Origin: Phocaeicola massiliensis B84634 = Timone 84634 = DSM 17679 = JCM 13223
GTDB lineage: Bacteria; Bacteroidota; Bacteroidia; Bacteroidales; Bacteroidaceae
Direction of reading: 5' to 3'
Length of the DNA: 64,000 nucleotides
NCBI RefSeq assembly: GCF_000382445.1
Contig: NZ_KB905472.1
Coordinates: 2,627,278 to 2,691,277 of the forward strand
This document shows positions 35,774 through 44,867 of this stretch, piece by piece; position 1 is the first letter of the stretch, and every line of letters starts with the position of its first letter. Under the pieces are notes generated by a model. The model did no database searches and was not told the DNA's origin. It saw only the letters and a list, made by a program, of their open reading frames with translations. The position numbers were made by a program, and so were the translations under genes.

Positions 35774-37480
35774 ATGGCAAACTTTTATACCGATATACCG
35801 GAACTCAAGTATCACTTGAACAATCCGATGATGGAGCGCATCTGCCAACTGAAAGAGCGCGACTATAGAGATAAAGACGAGTTCGACTATGCACCGCAGG
35901 ATTATGCCGATGCCATGGACTCTTACGATAAAATTCTGGAAATCACAGGTGAGATTACAGGTGAAACCATCGCTCCCAATGCCGAAGGAGTGGACGAAGA
36001 AGGTCCTCACTGCGGAAACGGACGTGTGGAATATGCTTCAGGAACCAAACAAAACCTGGATGCGATGGTCAAAGCTGGACTGAACGGCATGACCATGCCC
36101 CGTCGTTTCGGTGGCTTGAACTTCCCCATCACCCCCTACACCATGTGCGCAGAAATTGTTGCCGCCGCCGATGCAGGTTTTGGAAACATCTGGTCTTTGC
36201 AGGATTGCATCGAAACGCTGTATGAGTTCGGAAACGAAGACCAGCACAGCCGTTTCATTCCCCGTATTTGTGCGGGTGAAACCATGTCTATGGACTTGAC
36301 CGAACCCGATGCAGGTTCCGACCTTCAGTCAGTAATGCTGAAAGCTACTTTCGATGAAGCCAACAACTGCTGGCGTCTGAACGGTGTGAAACGTTTCATC
36401 ACTAACGGTGATGCTAATCTTCACCTGGTATTGGCACGTAGCGAAGAAGGAACCAAAGACGGACGTGGTTTGTCTATGTTCATCTATGACAAAAACGAAG
36501 GAGGTGTAGATGTACGCCGCATCGAAAATAAATTAGGTATCCACGGCTCTCCTACCTGCGAACTGGTTTACAAGAACGCGAAAGCCGAACTTTGCGGTGA
36601 CCGTAAGCTCGGTTTGATAAAATACGTTATGGCATTGATGAATGGTGCGCGTCTGGGTATCGCTGCCCAGTCAGTAGGTTTGTCACAAGCTGCTTACAAC
36701 GAAGGATTGGCATACGCCAAAGAACGTAAGCAGTTCGGAAAAGCCATCATCGATTTCCCGGCAGTATATGACATGCTGTCTATCATGAAAGCCAAACTGG
36801 ATGCAGGCCGTGCATTGCTTTACCAGACTTCACGCTATGTGGATATTTACAAAGCATTGGATGATATTGCCCGCGAACGCAAACTGACTCCTGAAGAACG
36901 TCAGGAACAAAAAGTCTACGCCAAGCTAGCAGACAGCTTTACTCCGCTTTCCAAGGGTATGAACTCTGAATATGCCAACCAGAATGCATACGATTGTATC
37001 CAGATTCACGGTGGTTCAGGTTTCATGATGGAATATGCTTGCCAGCGTATCTATCGCGATGCACGCATCACCAGCATTTACGAAGGAACGACCCAGTTGC
37101 AGACTGTAGCCGCTATCCGTTACGTAACCAACGGTTCTTATATCGCAACCTTGCGTAATTATGAAGCTATTCCTTGCAGTGAAGATATGCAACCGCTGAT
37201 GGACCGAGTGAAAGAAATGGCCAACAAATTTGACGCATGCACCAATGCGGTAAAAGAGGCCCAGAATCAAGAGTTACTTGATTTCGTTGCACGCCGTCTT
37301 TATGAAATGGTTGCCGTATGTATCATGTCACATCTTCTTATCCAAGATGCGACAAAAGCACCTGAATTGTTCGCCAAGTCGGCCCATGTATATGTAAACT
37401 ATGCAGAAGCCGAAGTAGAAAAACACTTCAACTTCATCCGCAAGTTTAAAGCAGATGATTTGGCTGACTATCGCCAGTAA
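35774..37480 (+). CDS. Acyl-CoA dehydrogenase family protein
   Basis: 568 aa. Acyl-CoA dehydrogenase core at ~40-430: MSMDLTEPDAGSDLQSV (substrate/FAD region), WRLNGVKRFITNGDANLHLVLAR, MNGARLGIAAQSVGLSQAAYNEGLAYAKERKQFGK, IQIHGGSGFMMEYACQRIYRDARITSIYEGTTQLQ. The last region carries the catalytic Glu (EGTT). An extra ~130-residue helical C-terminus is present, as in the longer bacterial members. It oxidises an acyl-CoA and feeds electrons to EtfAB made from the same operon. Chain-length preference cannot be judged. Confidence 0.93.
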   Translation: MANFYTDIPELKYHLNNPMMERICQLKERDYRDKDEFDYAPQDYADAMDSYDKILEITGEITGETIAPNAEGVDEEGPHCGNGRVEYASGTKQNLDAMVKAGLNGMTMPRRFGGLNFPITPYTMCAEIVAAADAGFGNIWSLQDCIETLYEFGNEDQHSRFIPRICAGETMSMDLTEPDAGSDLQSVMLKATFDEANNCWRLNGVKRFITNGDANLHLVLARSEEGTKDGRGLSMFIYDKNEGGVDVRRIENKLGIHGSPTCELVYKNAKAELCGDRKLGLIKYVMALMNGARLGIAAQSVGLSQAAYNEGLAYAKERKQFGKAIIDFPAVYDMLSIMKAKLDAGRALLYQTSRYVDIYKALDDIARERKLTPEERQEQKVYAKLADSFTPLSKGMNSEYANQNAYDCIQIHGGSGFMMEYACQRIYRDARITSIYEGTTQLQTVAAIRYVTNGSYIATLRNYEAIPCSEDMQPLMDRVKEMANKFDACTNAVKEAQNQELLDFVARRLYEMVAVCIMSHLLIQDATKAPELFAKSAHVYVNYAEAEVEKHFNFIRKFKADDLADYRQ

Positions 37481-37525
37481 ACACGCCACTCCGACACCAT
37501 AACGGTGAAGCGAAAAATAAGGATT

Positions 37526-37567
37526 AAAAGGGAAGAAGTATCAGTTTCGATACTTTCTCCCTTTTTT
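37526..37567 (+). terminator. Terminator of the etf/acyl-CoA dehydrogenase operon
   Basis: A 17-bp stem with one mismatch (37526-37542 with 37549-37565, loop AGTTTC), with the right arm ending in a run of six Ts. Confidence 0.85.
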
Positions 37568-37663
37568 CGCATCCCTTTCACAAATTTTGCCGTTCTTTTA
37601 TAATCTTTTCCGGCTTCCAACGTGTTGGTAGTAAGAAAAAAACAAATAAAAGAACCTTGACTT

Positions 37664-38272
37664 ATGAAAGAATTAGAATTAACCAGCAATGCCGCACTGA
37701 CAGATGTGGTATACGAAGCTGCTTTAAACGGTAGTTTACTGAATGTCAAACTAGTAACCGGAGCTGTTGGCGATGACGAAATCAGAGGACTGATACCCGA
37801 AGCAAACCATTATCATGTCACTCACCCGAAAACGAGTGAAGAAATTTTGTTTGAACAGCCATTGGATGCATCTGATAACAAGGTCCCGGTATATGGATTG
37901 GGGGCATTGATTCAATCACCCGCAGGTGGTTGTCACGGCACACTGGCAAAAGGAGAAAGCCGCACAGCCACAGCACGTAAAGTGGTTGCTCACGGACCAA
38001 TGTGGATATATGTTGCCATAGCTGTCGGCATGGATAAAGAAGGTACGGAATCACCTTTCATGGTAGTACAAAGTGCCGGCACGTATGGCTCGGAAAAAAC
38101 GAACGAAAGTGAAATGATCGGTTATGTAGACGGTCGCATACATGAAATGACTGCCTTGCTGGTACGCCGTGCGCGTCTCGAAGCATTAAATCTGACCGCT
38201 ATCCGTGTAGGATATAAATATTTATTCGTCGAACCCGGACAGATTGGAAAAGCGAAAGTAAAAGAAGGATAA
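37664..38272 (+). CDS. Conserved-looking cytoplasmic protein of unknown function
   Basis: 202 aa, no signal peptide or membrane helix. Not recognised. Visible features: a beta-rich N-terminal half with SLLNVKLVTGAVGDDEIRGL, a Gly-rich loop PVYGLGALIQSPAGGCHGTLAKGESR, then TESPFMVVQSAGTYGSEKTNESEMIGYVDGRIHEM and basic residues toward the end. It stands alone between the etf terminator and a bidirectional terminator, so it is an independent unit. Codon use looks like that of its neighbours. Confidence 0.6.
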   Translation: MKELELTSNAALTDVVYEAALNGSLLNVKLVTGAVGDDEIRGLIPEANHYHVTHPKTSEEILFEQPLDASDNKVPVYGLGALIQSPAGGCHGTLAKGESRTATARKVVAHGPMWIYVAIAVGMDKEGTESPFMVVQSAGTYGSEKTNESEMIGYVDGRIHEMTALLVRRARLEALNLTAIRVGYKYLFVEPGQIGKAKVKEG

Positions 38273-38314
38273 TAAATACCTGAATACAAATGTGTCAAAA
38301 CTTCCTTCTTATCG

Positions 38315-38356
38315 AAATCGCCCTCGCTACAACTACCTGTGGCGAGGGTGATTTTT
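38315..38356. terminator. Bidirectional terminator between convergent genes
   Basis: AAATCGCCCTCGC (38315-38327) pairs with GCGAGGGTGATTT (38342-38354) over 13 bp with one G-T pair, flanked by A-run and T-run. It serves the 202-aa gene on the plus strand and possibly the thioesterase on the minus strand. Confidence 0.8.
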
Positions 38357-38396
38357 AGTTTATGAGCGTTTCGACACGCCCTCTTCTTGCTGTATA

Positions 38397-38807
38397 TTAT
38401 TCCAAATCCTCCACCGGCAACTCCGTTTCTTTTCTATAGCCCGATGAGGTAAATATAGCAATCAATTCGCCTTTCTCATTCGTTATCTTCACTTCTACAA
38501 AAGGAATGCGATGGTGATTAAACACCTCAGCAGCATCTGCATACACATATCCTGATTTTGCAGGACGCAAGAAAGTAATATTAGCTGTCACAGACAGTGT
38601 AAGCCGGCGATGACTATTTGCCACGGCAGCAAATGCCAAATCAGCCAATGTAAACAAGGCTCCTCCCTGGCACACCCCTCCACCGTTGAGATGTCGTTCC
38701 GTAACCAACATACGTGCACGCGCATACCCCGGTTTTATTTCCAGCAGCTCCACGCCGGTGCATGAAGCGAACCGGTCTGTCCTCAGAAATTCTTTTAATG
38801 TCTGCAT
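38397..38807 (-). CDS. PaaI-type hotdog thioesterase
   Basis: 136 aa. Hotdog pattern HLNGGGVCQGGALFTLADLAFAAVAN with the Gly-rich substrate loop and a likely catalytic Asp (LADLAF), then LTLSVTANITFLRPAKSGYVYADAAEV, typical of PaaI/YbgC-like acyl-CoA thioesterases. The ATG follows the Smr protein stop by one nt, so the two are co-transcribed. Possibly a housekeeping acyl- or aryl-CoA hydrolase. Confidence 0.87.
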   Translation of the reverse strand: MQTLKEFLRTDRFASCTGVELLEIKPGYARARMLVTERHLNGGGVCQGGALFTLADLAFAAVANSHRRLTLSVTANITFLRPAKSGYVYADAAEVFNHHRIPFVEVKITNEKGELIAIFTSSGYRKETELPVEDLE

Positions 38808-38808
38808 A

Positions 38809-39897
38809 TTAACGAATCGTTACCATAGTCGCTCCAAAGCCATATTCGCGGAAAGAAGCATCCTGACTCTGATAATTCTTATACTTATATTTTAATTCTT
38901 GCAAGATGGCTTTGCGCAAAACGCCATCGCCCTTGCCATGAATGAAAACAATCTTCTGTCCTTTCTTGCTCTTGTATTCCTCCAGAGTCTTACGGAACAC
39001 ATCAAGCTGATAGTTCAGAATTTCACCATTACTCATGCCGGCAGTAGAGTCGAGCAACTCATGGGCGTGAAGGTCTATCTCTACGATATCGCTCTGCGGA
39101 ACTTTCGCCTCAGGCTTACGTGCCGGAATAACATCAACAGCTTTCTTTGCCAAAAGCGCATCTTTAATATCGTCCGCGTTTAAAAAAGTCTGTCGGGCAG
39201 GCATATCATCTTTCACAATATCATAAATTAATGATGGTTCTTCAAAGAATATGCTTTCGCGGAACGTATGGAGTTTATAAAACTTAACCGTATCTATACG
39301 AAGCTCCACCGACACGGCAGGCTTTATCATAAAGCTCTTATTATCTTTAAAAGCAAGCACTTGCACTGCCACATGCTCCAGTTCATTTAAAATGCTCTTG
39401 TCAAACTCTTCGATATAGAATTTAGTATTCGGCTGCACAGTTCCCCAACTCCGCACACGCCAATTATGACCTTCGGCACAAAGATAAGCAAATGAAAGCG
39501 TATAGTTACTGTCATTGATAATATAAGCATCAAAACCGGTGCTCGAAATTGCTTTGATATCTTGTGGAACAAAGGCCAACATTACATTAAGCACATCTCC
39601 TCCTTTACGCTCGGCGGCACGATAAGTGATGGGACGTTCGTCTTCCTCTTCTTCCATTGACGTTTTCACGGTCTGCACAGCCCCTTTGGATTTGGCTGCA
39701 TCAGGCACATCCTTCTGCGCAACAGGTTTGCGCTTTATATTATAATCATCAGCATCTATTACTACACATTCTCTAACAGGCATCGGAATATCAAACCCAT
39801 CGGCATCTTCCACCAATGCAATGTCTTTTCCCTGAAATCCTGTTACAATACCGCCTCCCACTTCACTGAGAAAACGAACTTTATCTCCTATTTTCAT
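38809..39897 (-). CDS. DUF2027 and Smr-domain protein
   Basis: 362 aa. The N-terminus [39 protein letters not shown] is the small barrel seen in DUF2027 and MutS2-like proteins. A central beta domain (~100-265) follows. The C-terminal Smr domain (~280-362) shows the two motifs [10 protein letters not shown] (LDLHG-like) and [14 protein letters not shown] (GxG). Smr domains are nucleases or nucleic-acid-binding modules; no MutS core is present, so this is a stand-alone Bacteroidetes Smr protein. A one-mismatch -7 element (GATATTTG on the minus strand) lies about 25 nt upstream. Confidence 0.9.
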   Translation of the reverse strand: MKIGDKVRFLSEVGGGIVTGFQGKDIALVEDADGFDIPMPVRECVVIDADDYNIKRKPVAQKDVPDAAKSKGAVQTVKTSMEEEEDERPITYRAAERKGGDVLNVMLAFVPQDIKAISSTGFDAYIINDSNYTLSFAYLCAEGHNWRVRSWGTVQPNTKFYIEEFDKSILNELEHVAVQVLAFKDNKSFMIKPAVSVELRIDTVKFYKLHTFRESIFFEEPSLIYDIVKDDMPARQTFLNADDIKDALLAKKAVDVIPARKPEAKVPQSDIVEIDLHAHELLDSTAGMSNGEILNYQLDVFRKTLEEYKSKKGQKIVFIHGKGDGVLRKAILQELKYKYKNYQSQDASFREYGFGATMVTIR

Positions 39898-40070
39898 ATT
39901 GTTTGCTTTTTAGTTTGCACAAATATCGGTACTTTTGCGCAAACTACAAAAGGTTTATTCTAATATACTGTAGACAGCTTTTAAATTAACATGATCCGCA
40001 CTTATCTTCTCTTTTACCCTCCCCCCATTACATGACAACCTTATGAAAAACATTACGGAATACAGCACAA

Positions 40071-40658
40071 TCAATGGTTATCTACCGCATCCATAGAAAG
40101 CTTCCTGACAGTTACTTCCCGAACCGCATCCCAATATTTACAATCCAATTCAAAAAAGATAGATGTGTAAGGCAATGTCAAAGCTGTTTTAATGACAACC
40201 ACCTGATAGAGCTTGCTGACACTATCCAACTTTGAAATCAGTTCTTCGTGAGGAAGAAAAGTCACTTTCTCACTCCCATCCAATACTTTACTTAACGAAT
40301 TTCTGTATGCCGTCACACCGGGACACAGTTCTTCTGTCAAGGCCAACTGCTCACGATCCTGATATATATGCGCAAAGACATGCTCCGACCGACGAATCCG
40401 GTCCATGACAAAAGCGGCAACATTTCCAAAAGTTTCAGGAGCATATAAAGTGATGATACCCAGATCAGCCTGCAAGGGATATGCCATATCTGTAACAACA
40501 ATCCAATTACGATGCCCCAACAAAGGCAGTTTTTCTTGCAAGCTTTCCTTCCAATCAGCCACCGACGTCTTTTCCGGATGCAGGACATTGCCAGCCTGTT
40601 CATGACAGGCCGGCAATATAAGACTGATACAAACCAATAAAAAATACCAATAACGCAT
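40071..40658 (-). CDS. Lipoprotein with RbsD/FucU-like fold (putative sugar mutarotase)
   Basis: 195 aa. Lipobox LPAC at the end of a signal peptide (YWYFLLVCISLILPAC) predicts a lipoprotein. Mature part: LLGHRNWIVVTDMAYPLQ resembles the RbsD/FucU signature lGHgdxivvaDaxfP with its catalytic His and Asp. The C-terminal LYQVVVIKTALTLPYTSIFFELDCKYW resembles the family's Y..VV.TG...PY.N. RbsD/FucU enzymes interconvert ring forms or anomers of sugars, usually in the cytoplasm; an exported lipoprotein form is unusual. Last gene of the GH116 PUL, 4 nt after the GH116 gene, so it may process the sugar released by that enzyme. Assignment is moderate. Confidence 0.58.
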   Translation of the reverse strand: MRYWYFLLVCISLILPACHEQAGNVLHPEKTSVADWKESLQEKLPLLGHRNWIVVTDMAYPLQADLGIITLYAPETFGNVAAFVMDRIRRSEHVFAHIYQDREQLALTEELCPGVTAYRNSLSKVLDGSEKVTFLPHEELISKLDSVSKLYQVVVIKTALTLPYTSIFFELDCKYWDAVREVTVRKLSMDAVDNH

Positions 40659-40662
40659 TAAT

Positions 40663-43209
40663 TTACCATTTTATAGTTTCGGACTCTCCTGCCGTAAGTT
40701 GCTTTTTCTTCGTTTTCACAGTCACATCCCCAATACGAAGGCGTTCAATGCCCAAAGTTCCTCTCAGCACCTCCAATGTGGCTTCACCGTCAGAAATCCG
40801 ACACATTCCCCATGCGTACCCATTGCTCCAAAAATAGGTTCCGGGAGCAGACGTAAACTGCATTTGTTTATCTACTGCCGAGTAGTGAAATCCACTCAGC
40901 GCGATCACACTCGCCCAACTAGCCATTGAACGGGCATAATGATGTCCGCATTCCGGCTCACTGAACGGATTACGCTTGGCACCATCAAAACGGTCACGGA
41001 TAGAACGGATACAAGTCAATGCCTCATCCGTCATTCCTTCATATATCATACCCACAGCAGCACAATATTCAAATCCGGTCATTACCTCTGCAAAATAGGG
41101 GAAGGGCACTTCCAAACGTCCTTTAGGCCACGAAGCCATCAGAAGTCCTGCTTCCTCACCCATTACGTAAGAACGCATATTGTTAAAATGACGGCTGAAA
41201 TCGGATACATAGTTATATTTCATAATGCTTTCCATAGTTGTATGAATATGCTTTTTGTCTCCCAAATATCCCAACCCGCAAATATGTGCCATATACTGCC
41301 CCACTAATTGGTCAACCAGACACCCTTTGCCCAACTGGAAAGCCGGAATTTTATCATCTGCACCTTCCATATTGATGAATTCAAAAGTTTCAGGATCAGT
41401 AATGTGATGTTCATAATATTCACCGTTAAACAAATGTTCATCCATCCACCGACTACCCTGTTCAAATAGCCTCCGACACTTCTTGGCAAAAGATTTATCT
41501 TTCATAGCCCATGCCATTTCCTCGGCCGCCCGCAATGCCCCCATATACCAAAATCCCATTTGAGGATTAGGGCCAAAATAATTCACATCCATCGTGTTAT
41601 GCTGCGACCCTTCCATTACTCCATCTTGATTTCCATCCCATCCCTTCTCTGTCCAAGCATAAGAGAGTACTTTTTTAACCTGTCCCCAGTTTTTCCGGAG
41701 AAAAGCATAGTCACCCGACAGTTGCCACTCCCGATACATCTTCATGATACATCCCATCTGCCCATCAGCCGCAGCCGAATTTCCTTTTGCAGCTTCCGAC
41801 AAAGGCAAATCAGCCCGAAAGTTCATCAACCCATTCTCTTTCGTGGCATAGTTAAACTCCACATCGCGCATTGTCTGTGCCAAACCACCGAACAAAAAGG
41901 GAGTAGCCATTTCATAATTCCAAACATGAGTACATGACCCTTGACAAGAACCAAAACGATCCATTATTCCTTCCCAACCCATCAAATGACCGCTAGGCAA
42001 ACGAAATACTGTCTGCGAGCGCAAAGTAGCCAAGTTAAACAGAGCTGCCTCTTTCACTGTTTCAGGATAAGAACTATTCAAAAATGAACGAACAAACAAG
42101 AGAGTCTCTTCTTCCAATTGCTTCATGCGGGGAATCACCTTCTCGGCCACTTCCCATGCATCAGCAAACTGTCGGCTATAATAATTACCTACTATGGTAG
42201 ATGACCATCCTTTACGGTTCGGGAAATTCCAAGTCAGATAAAAAACAAAAGTTTCCGTAGCCTGAGGAGCAATTGTTTTTTTTACTGCCAGAGAAGCCAT
42301 CGGATCTTCATCTGACGGCTGTTCCCTTTCTACCATAACCCCATCTTCGCTAAAATCGTCCCAAAAGTTCAAAATGGCATTATTCCATGAATCAGCTTTT
42401 GAAGAAGTCCGATAACTTACTTGTCCTGTTGAAGAAGTCACCAAAGCGATTGTCCCCCATGCCGGATCCTGTTTGTCAACTCCTTCGGAGTATAAATAAA
42501 TACCTTTCCGATTTCCACTTTCCCTGTACTCATTCCTGTTCTTCTCAGCACCTACCGGAATATAATCTCCTTTCCAGTCTGTCCGAAACTTACTGCCGTC
42601 TTTCCCAATAAAATTCCTCATAGAGCCACACACGGAAACCTCCAAAGGACTATCCCCGGTATTTGTAACCTCATAGGCAAGCACCGCCACCGGCAACCCG
42701 CTGTCATCAGCATTCCCCGGGAGCAATGGGTTGAATCCCTTTATCTTTACAGTAACCGGTAATTCGGCATCCGAAAGATTCACTTGCCCGAACGGGTAAG
42801 CCCCATCGAAAGAGGCCTCGGCAAAACGGGGAAAGCCGTGATGGTTAACCGGACGACCTTCATAGTGCAAATATTCATGGCTGTAAAGAGGACCTTCCAA
42901 CAAAGTCGTCACAGGAATATTATCCTGTGACTTAACATAAATAGAAAAGAAAGGAGCATTATTACCGGTAGTTACCGTGCTATATTTCTTCCCCGGAACA
43001 TTCATTATTTCCCAATCACGCAACTCTCCTCTTCCACCAAGAGATACGGTACCTGTTCCTATTCCGCCTAAAGGAAGAGCTATCTGAAACAAATGCTCCT
43101 TATCATAATGCTTCAACACAGGCCAATCAGACGGTTTCCATTCCTGAGCAGACAATGAGCCCGCTGCCAAAAGAGCCAACAAGCTCCATTTCTGTAAATG
43201 TGTAATCAT
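40663..43209 (-). CDS. GH116 family glycoside hydrolase (beta-glucosidase/glucosylceramidase GBA2-like), exported
   Basis: 848 aa with signal peptide (WSLLALLAAGSLSAQ). N-terminal beta-sandwich (ALPLGGIGTGTVSLGGRGELRDWEIMN is the typical GH116 start) and a C-terminal (alpha/alpha)6 barrel with RSQTVFRLPSGHLMGWEG, GSCTHVWNYE, AAADGQMGCIMKMYREWQLSGDY and MEGSQHNTMDVNYFGPN. The Glu of EGSQHNT corresponds to the proposed nucleophile and the Asp in FGPN-distal ECGH/GAKRNPF-like regions to the acid. GH116 enzymes cleave beta-glucosides, beta-xylosides, glucosylceramide or GlcNAc-linked substrates. Downstream of susC/susD, so it is the degradative enzyme of this PUL. Confidence 0.86.
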   Translation of the reverse strand: MITHLQKWSLLALLAAGSLSAQEWKPSDWPVLKHYDKEHLFQIALPLGGIGTGTVSLGGRGELRDWEIMNVPGKKYSTVTTGNNAPFFSIYVKSQDNIPVTTLLEGPLYSHEYLHYEGRPVNHHGFPRFAEASFDGAYPFGQVNLSDAELPVTVKIKGFNPLLPGNADDSGLPVAVLAYEVTNTGDSPLEVSVCGSMRNFIGKDGSKFRTDWKGDYIPVGAEKNRNEYRESGNRKGIYLYSEGVDKQDPAWGTIALVTSSTGQVSYRTSSKADSWNNAILNFWDDFSEDGVMVEREQPSDEDPMASLAVKKTIAPQATETFVFYLTWNFPNRKGWSSTIVGNYYSRQFADAWEVAEKVIPRMKQLEEETLLFVRSFLNSSYPETVKEAALFNLATLRSQTVFRLPSGHLMGWEGIMDRFGSCQGSCTHVWNYEMATPFLFGGLAQTMRDVEFNYATKENGLMNFRADLPLSEAAKGNSAAADGQMGCIMKMYREWQLSGDYAFLRKNWGQVKKVLSYAWTEKGWDGNQDGVMEGSQHNTMDVNYFGPNPQMGFWYMGALRAAEEMAWAMKDKSFAKKCRRLFEQGSRWMDEHLFNGEYYEHHITDPETFEFINMEGADDKIPAFQLGKGCLVDQLVGQYMAHICGLGYLGDKKHIHTTMESIMKYNYVSDFSRHFNNMRSYVMGEEAGLLMASWPKGRLEVPFPYFAEVMTGFEYCAAVGMIYEGMTDEALTCIRSIRDRFDGAKRNPFSEPECGHHYARSMASWASVIALSGFHYSAVDKQMQFTSAPGTYFWSNGYAWGMCRISDGEATLEVLRGTLGIERLRIGDVTVKTKKKQLTAGESETIKW

Positions 43210-43228
43210 ATATATTTAATTTTATCTA

Positions 43229-44860
43229 TTACCAATTAGGATTTTGAGTTAAATTAGGATTTTTATCTCTTGCTGACTGAGGGATCGGCCACAGATAATG
43301 TTTTTGCGGATCGAATGTGCGTTCCTGCCCAAGGAATTTTTCCTGAGTATAATCTCCGATAGCAGTATGCTCATCCTTATTGATACCATATCCGGGTTGA
43401 TTCAATACAACTTCTGCCGTTTTCCAGCGCAAAATATCAAAATAACGCTTATGTTCACCAACAAATTCATGCCTTCTTTCTTCCCTGATAATAGTACGCA
43501 TCCGTTCCTGATTTCCAAGTTGACTGTCGACTCCGGGCAAACCGGCACGTTTTCTGACCTGATTGACCGCCCATACTATTTCTGCATTATACGGCTCATA
43601 TTCGTTCAAAGCCTCTGCATAAATCAACAATGTTTCCGCATAACGATACAGGCTGAAATTCGTCCATGAAGCATCAACTTTCTCCAATTCCAAATCGTTA
43701 TATTTCAAATACATATATCCCGTTATTCCGCCACCCTCATTATTAATGCGTTCCGGATTATTATAAGCCGGATGAGGCATATACGGAGTATAACTTCCAT
43801 CCGGTCTGAGAATATCCACCCCCGGCAACATAAATGTTTTCTTCAAGCGCGCATCCCGGTTCTCCCATGGGTGTTCCATATCATACAAAGAGGATTCATA
43901 AATAGTCTTTCCATCAGTCATCTCATACGAATCAACCAAATCTCGTGTCGGGCAAAAACTAGCCCATCCTCGACCTGTCACCCCAACTCCCGATGGTGAA
44001 CATAACACAGGCAACATATGCGTCAATTCATCCTCCATATACTGATGGGCAAGAATAACTTCTTTATTATTATTGTTGGCTGCAGCTTTGAACAAAAAGG
44101 CAAAATCATTTTCCAAACCATATAAATTAAGGTCAATCACCTTCTTTGCCAACGAAGCAGCTTCCTTCCAAAGTTCTTTTGCCTCCTCTCCCTGATGAAA
44201 CTTTTTATAACTTGCCATATCCAAATACATATCAGCTTTCAACATCAAAGCGGCCCCCTTAGTTATACGGCCCACATCATCTCCCGAATAAGTTTCCGGC
44301 AAATATTCTATCGCCTTATTCACATTTTCAATGGCATAGTCCAGCACCTCCTGCTTAGGAGAACGAGGCAATGCAGCCTCTTCCAAAGAAACAGGTTTTT
44401 CCTTAATGAGAGGAATATCCCCAAAATGCCGCGCCATCCTGTAATATTTCAACGCTAAAATAAAACGTATCTCTCCTTCAAAACGCTGTTTTTTTTCTTC
44501 TTTTATTTCCATTCCCTGAAGTTTGTCCAAACAATAAAGAATGCGATAAATATGGTCGTATTTCCATTCTTCAGACAAATAGCCTGTAGCCGCATTATGT
44601 ATTCCCTGGCAAATATATCCCAAACCATTCTCTCCCCACGAGTTTGTCATCAAAGAGTTGTCACTCTCACAATCTCTCCAAAAATCCCTTTCACCCGGCA
44701 ATAACGGATACAGGGCATTTACTCCTTTCTCTACATCTGCTTCTGTTTTCCAAAAAGTATTTGCAGAAGCTTGTTCCAACGGATCACGGTCTAAAAAATC
44801 TGCACAACCAGACAATGTAAGCACAGCAACAAATAAAATATAAAAACGATAATGTCTCAT
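43229..44860 (-). CDS. SusD-like glycan-binding outer-membrane lipoprotein
   Basis: 543 aa, lipobox LSGC after a short signal peptide. SusD/RagB pattern: CADFLDRDPLEQASANTFWKTEADVEKGVNALY, helical TPR core (EGEIRFILALKYYRMARHFGDIPLIKEKP), WTNFSLYRYAETLLIYAEALNE and C-terminal RHEFVGEHKRYFDILRWK ... HYLWPIPQSARDKNPNLTQNP. Works with the SusC porin encoded 7 nt upstream to capture the glycan. Confidence 0.95.
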   Translation of the reverse strand: MRHYRFYILFVAVLTLSGCADFLDRDPLEQASANTFWKTEADVEKGVNALYPLLPGERDFWRDCESDNSLMTNSWGENGLGYICQGIHNAATGYLSEEWKYDHIYRILYCLDKLQGMEIKEEKKQRFEGEIRFILALKYYRMARHFGDIPLIKEKPVSLEEAALPRSPKQEVLDYAIENVNKAIEYLPETYSGDDVGRITKGAALMLKADMYLDMASYKKFHQGEEAKELWKEAASLAKKVIDLNLYGLENDFAFLFKAAANNNNKEVILAHQYMEDELTHMLPVLCSPSGVGVTGRGWASFCPTRDLVDSYEMTDGKTIYESSLYDMEHPWENRDARLKKTFMLPGVDILRPDGSYTPYMPHPAYNNPERINNEGGGITGYMYLKYNDLELEKVDASWTNFSLYRYAETLLIYAEALNEYEPYNAEIVWAVNQVRKRAGLPGVDSQLGNQERMRTIIREERRHEFVGEHKRYFDILRWKTAEVVLNQPGYGINKDEHTAIGDYTQEKFLGQERTFDPQKHYLWPIPQSARDKNPNLTQNPNW

Positions 44861-44867
44861 ACTGTTA

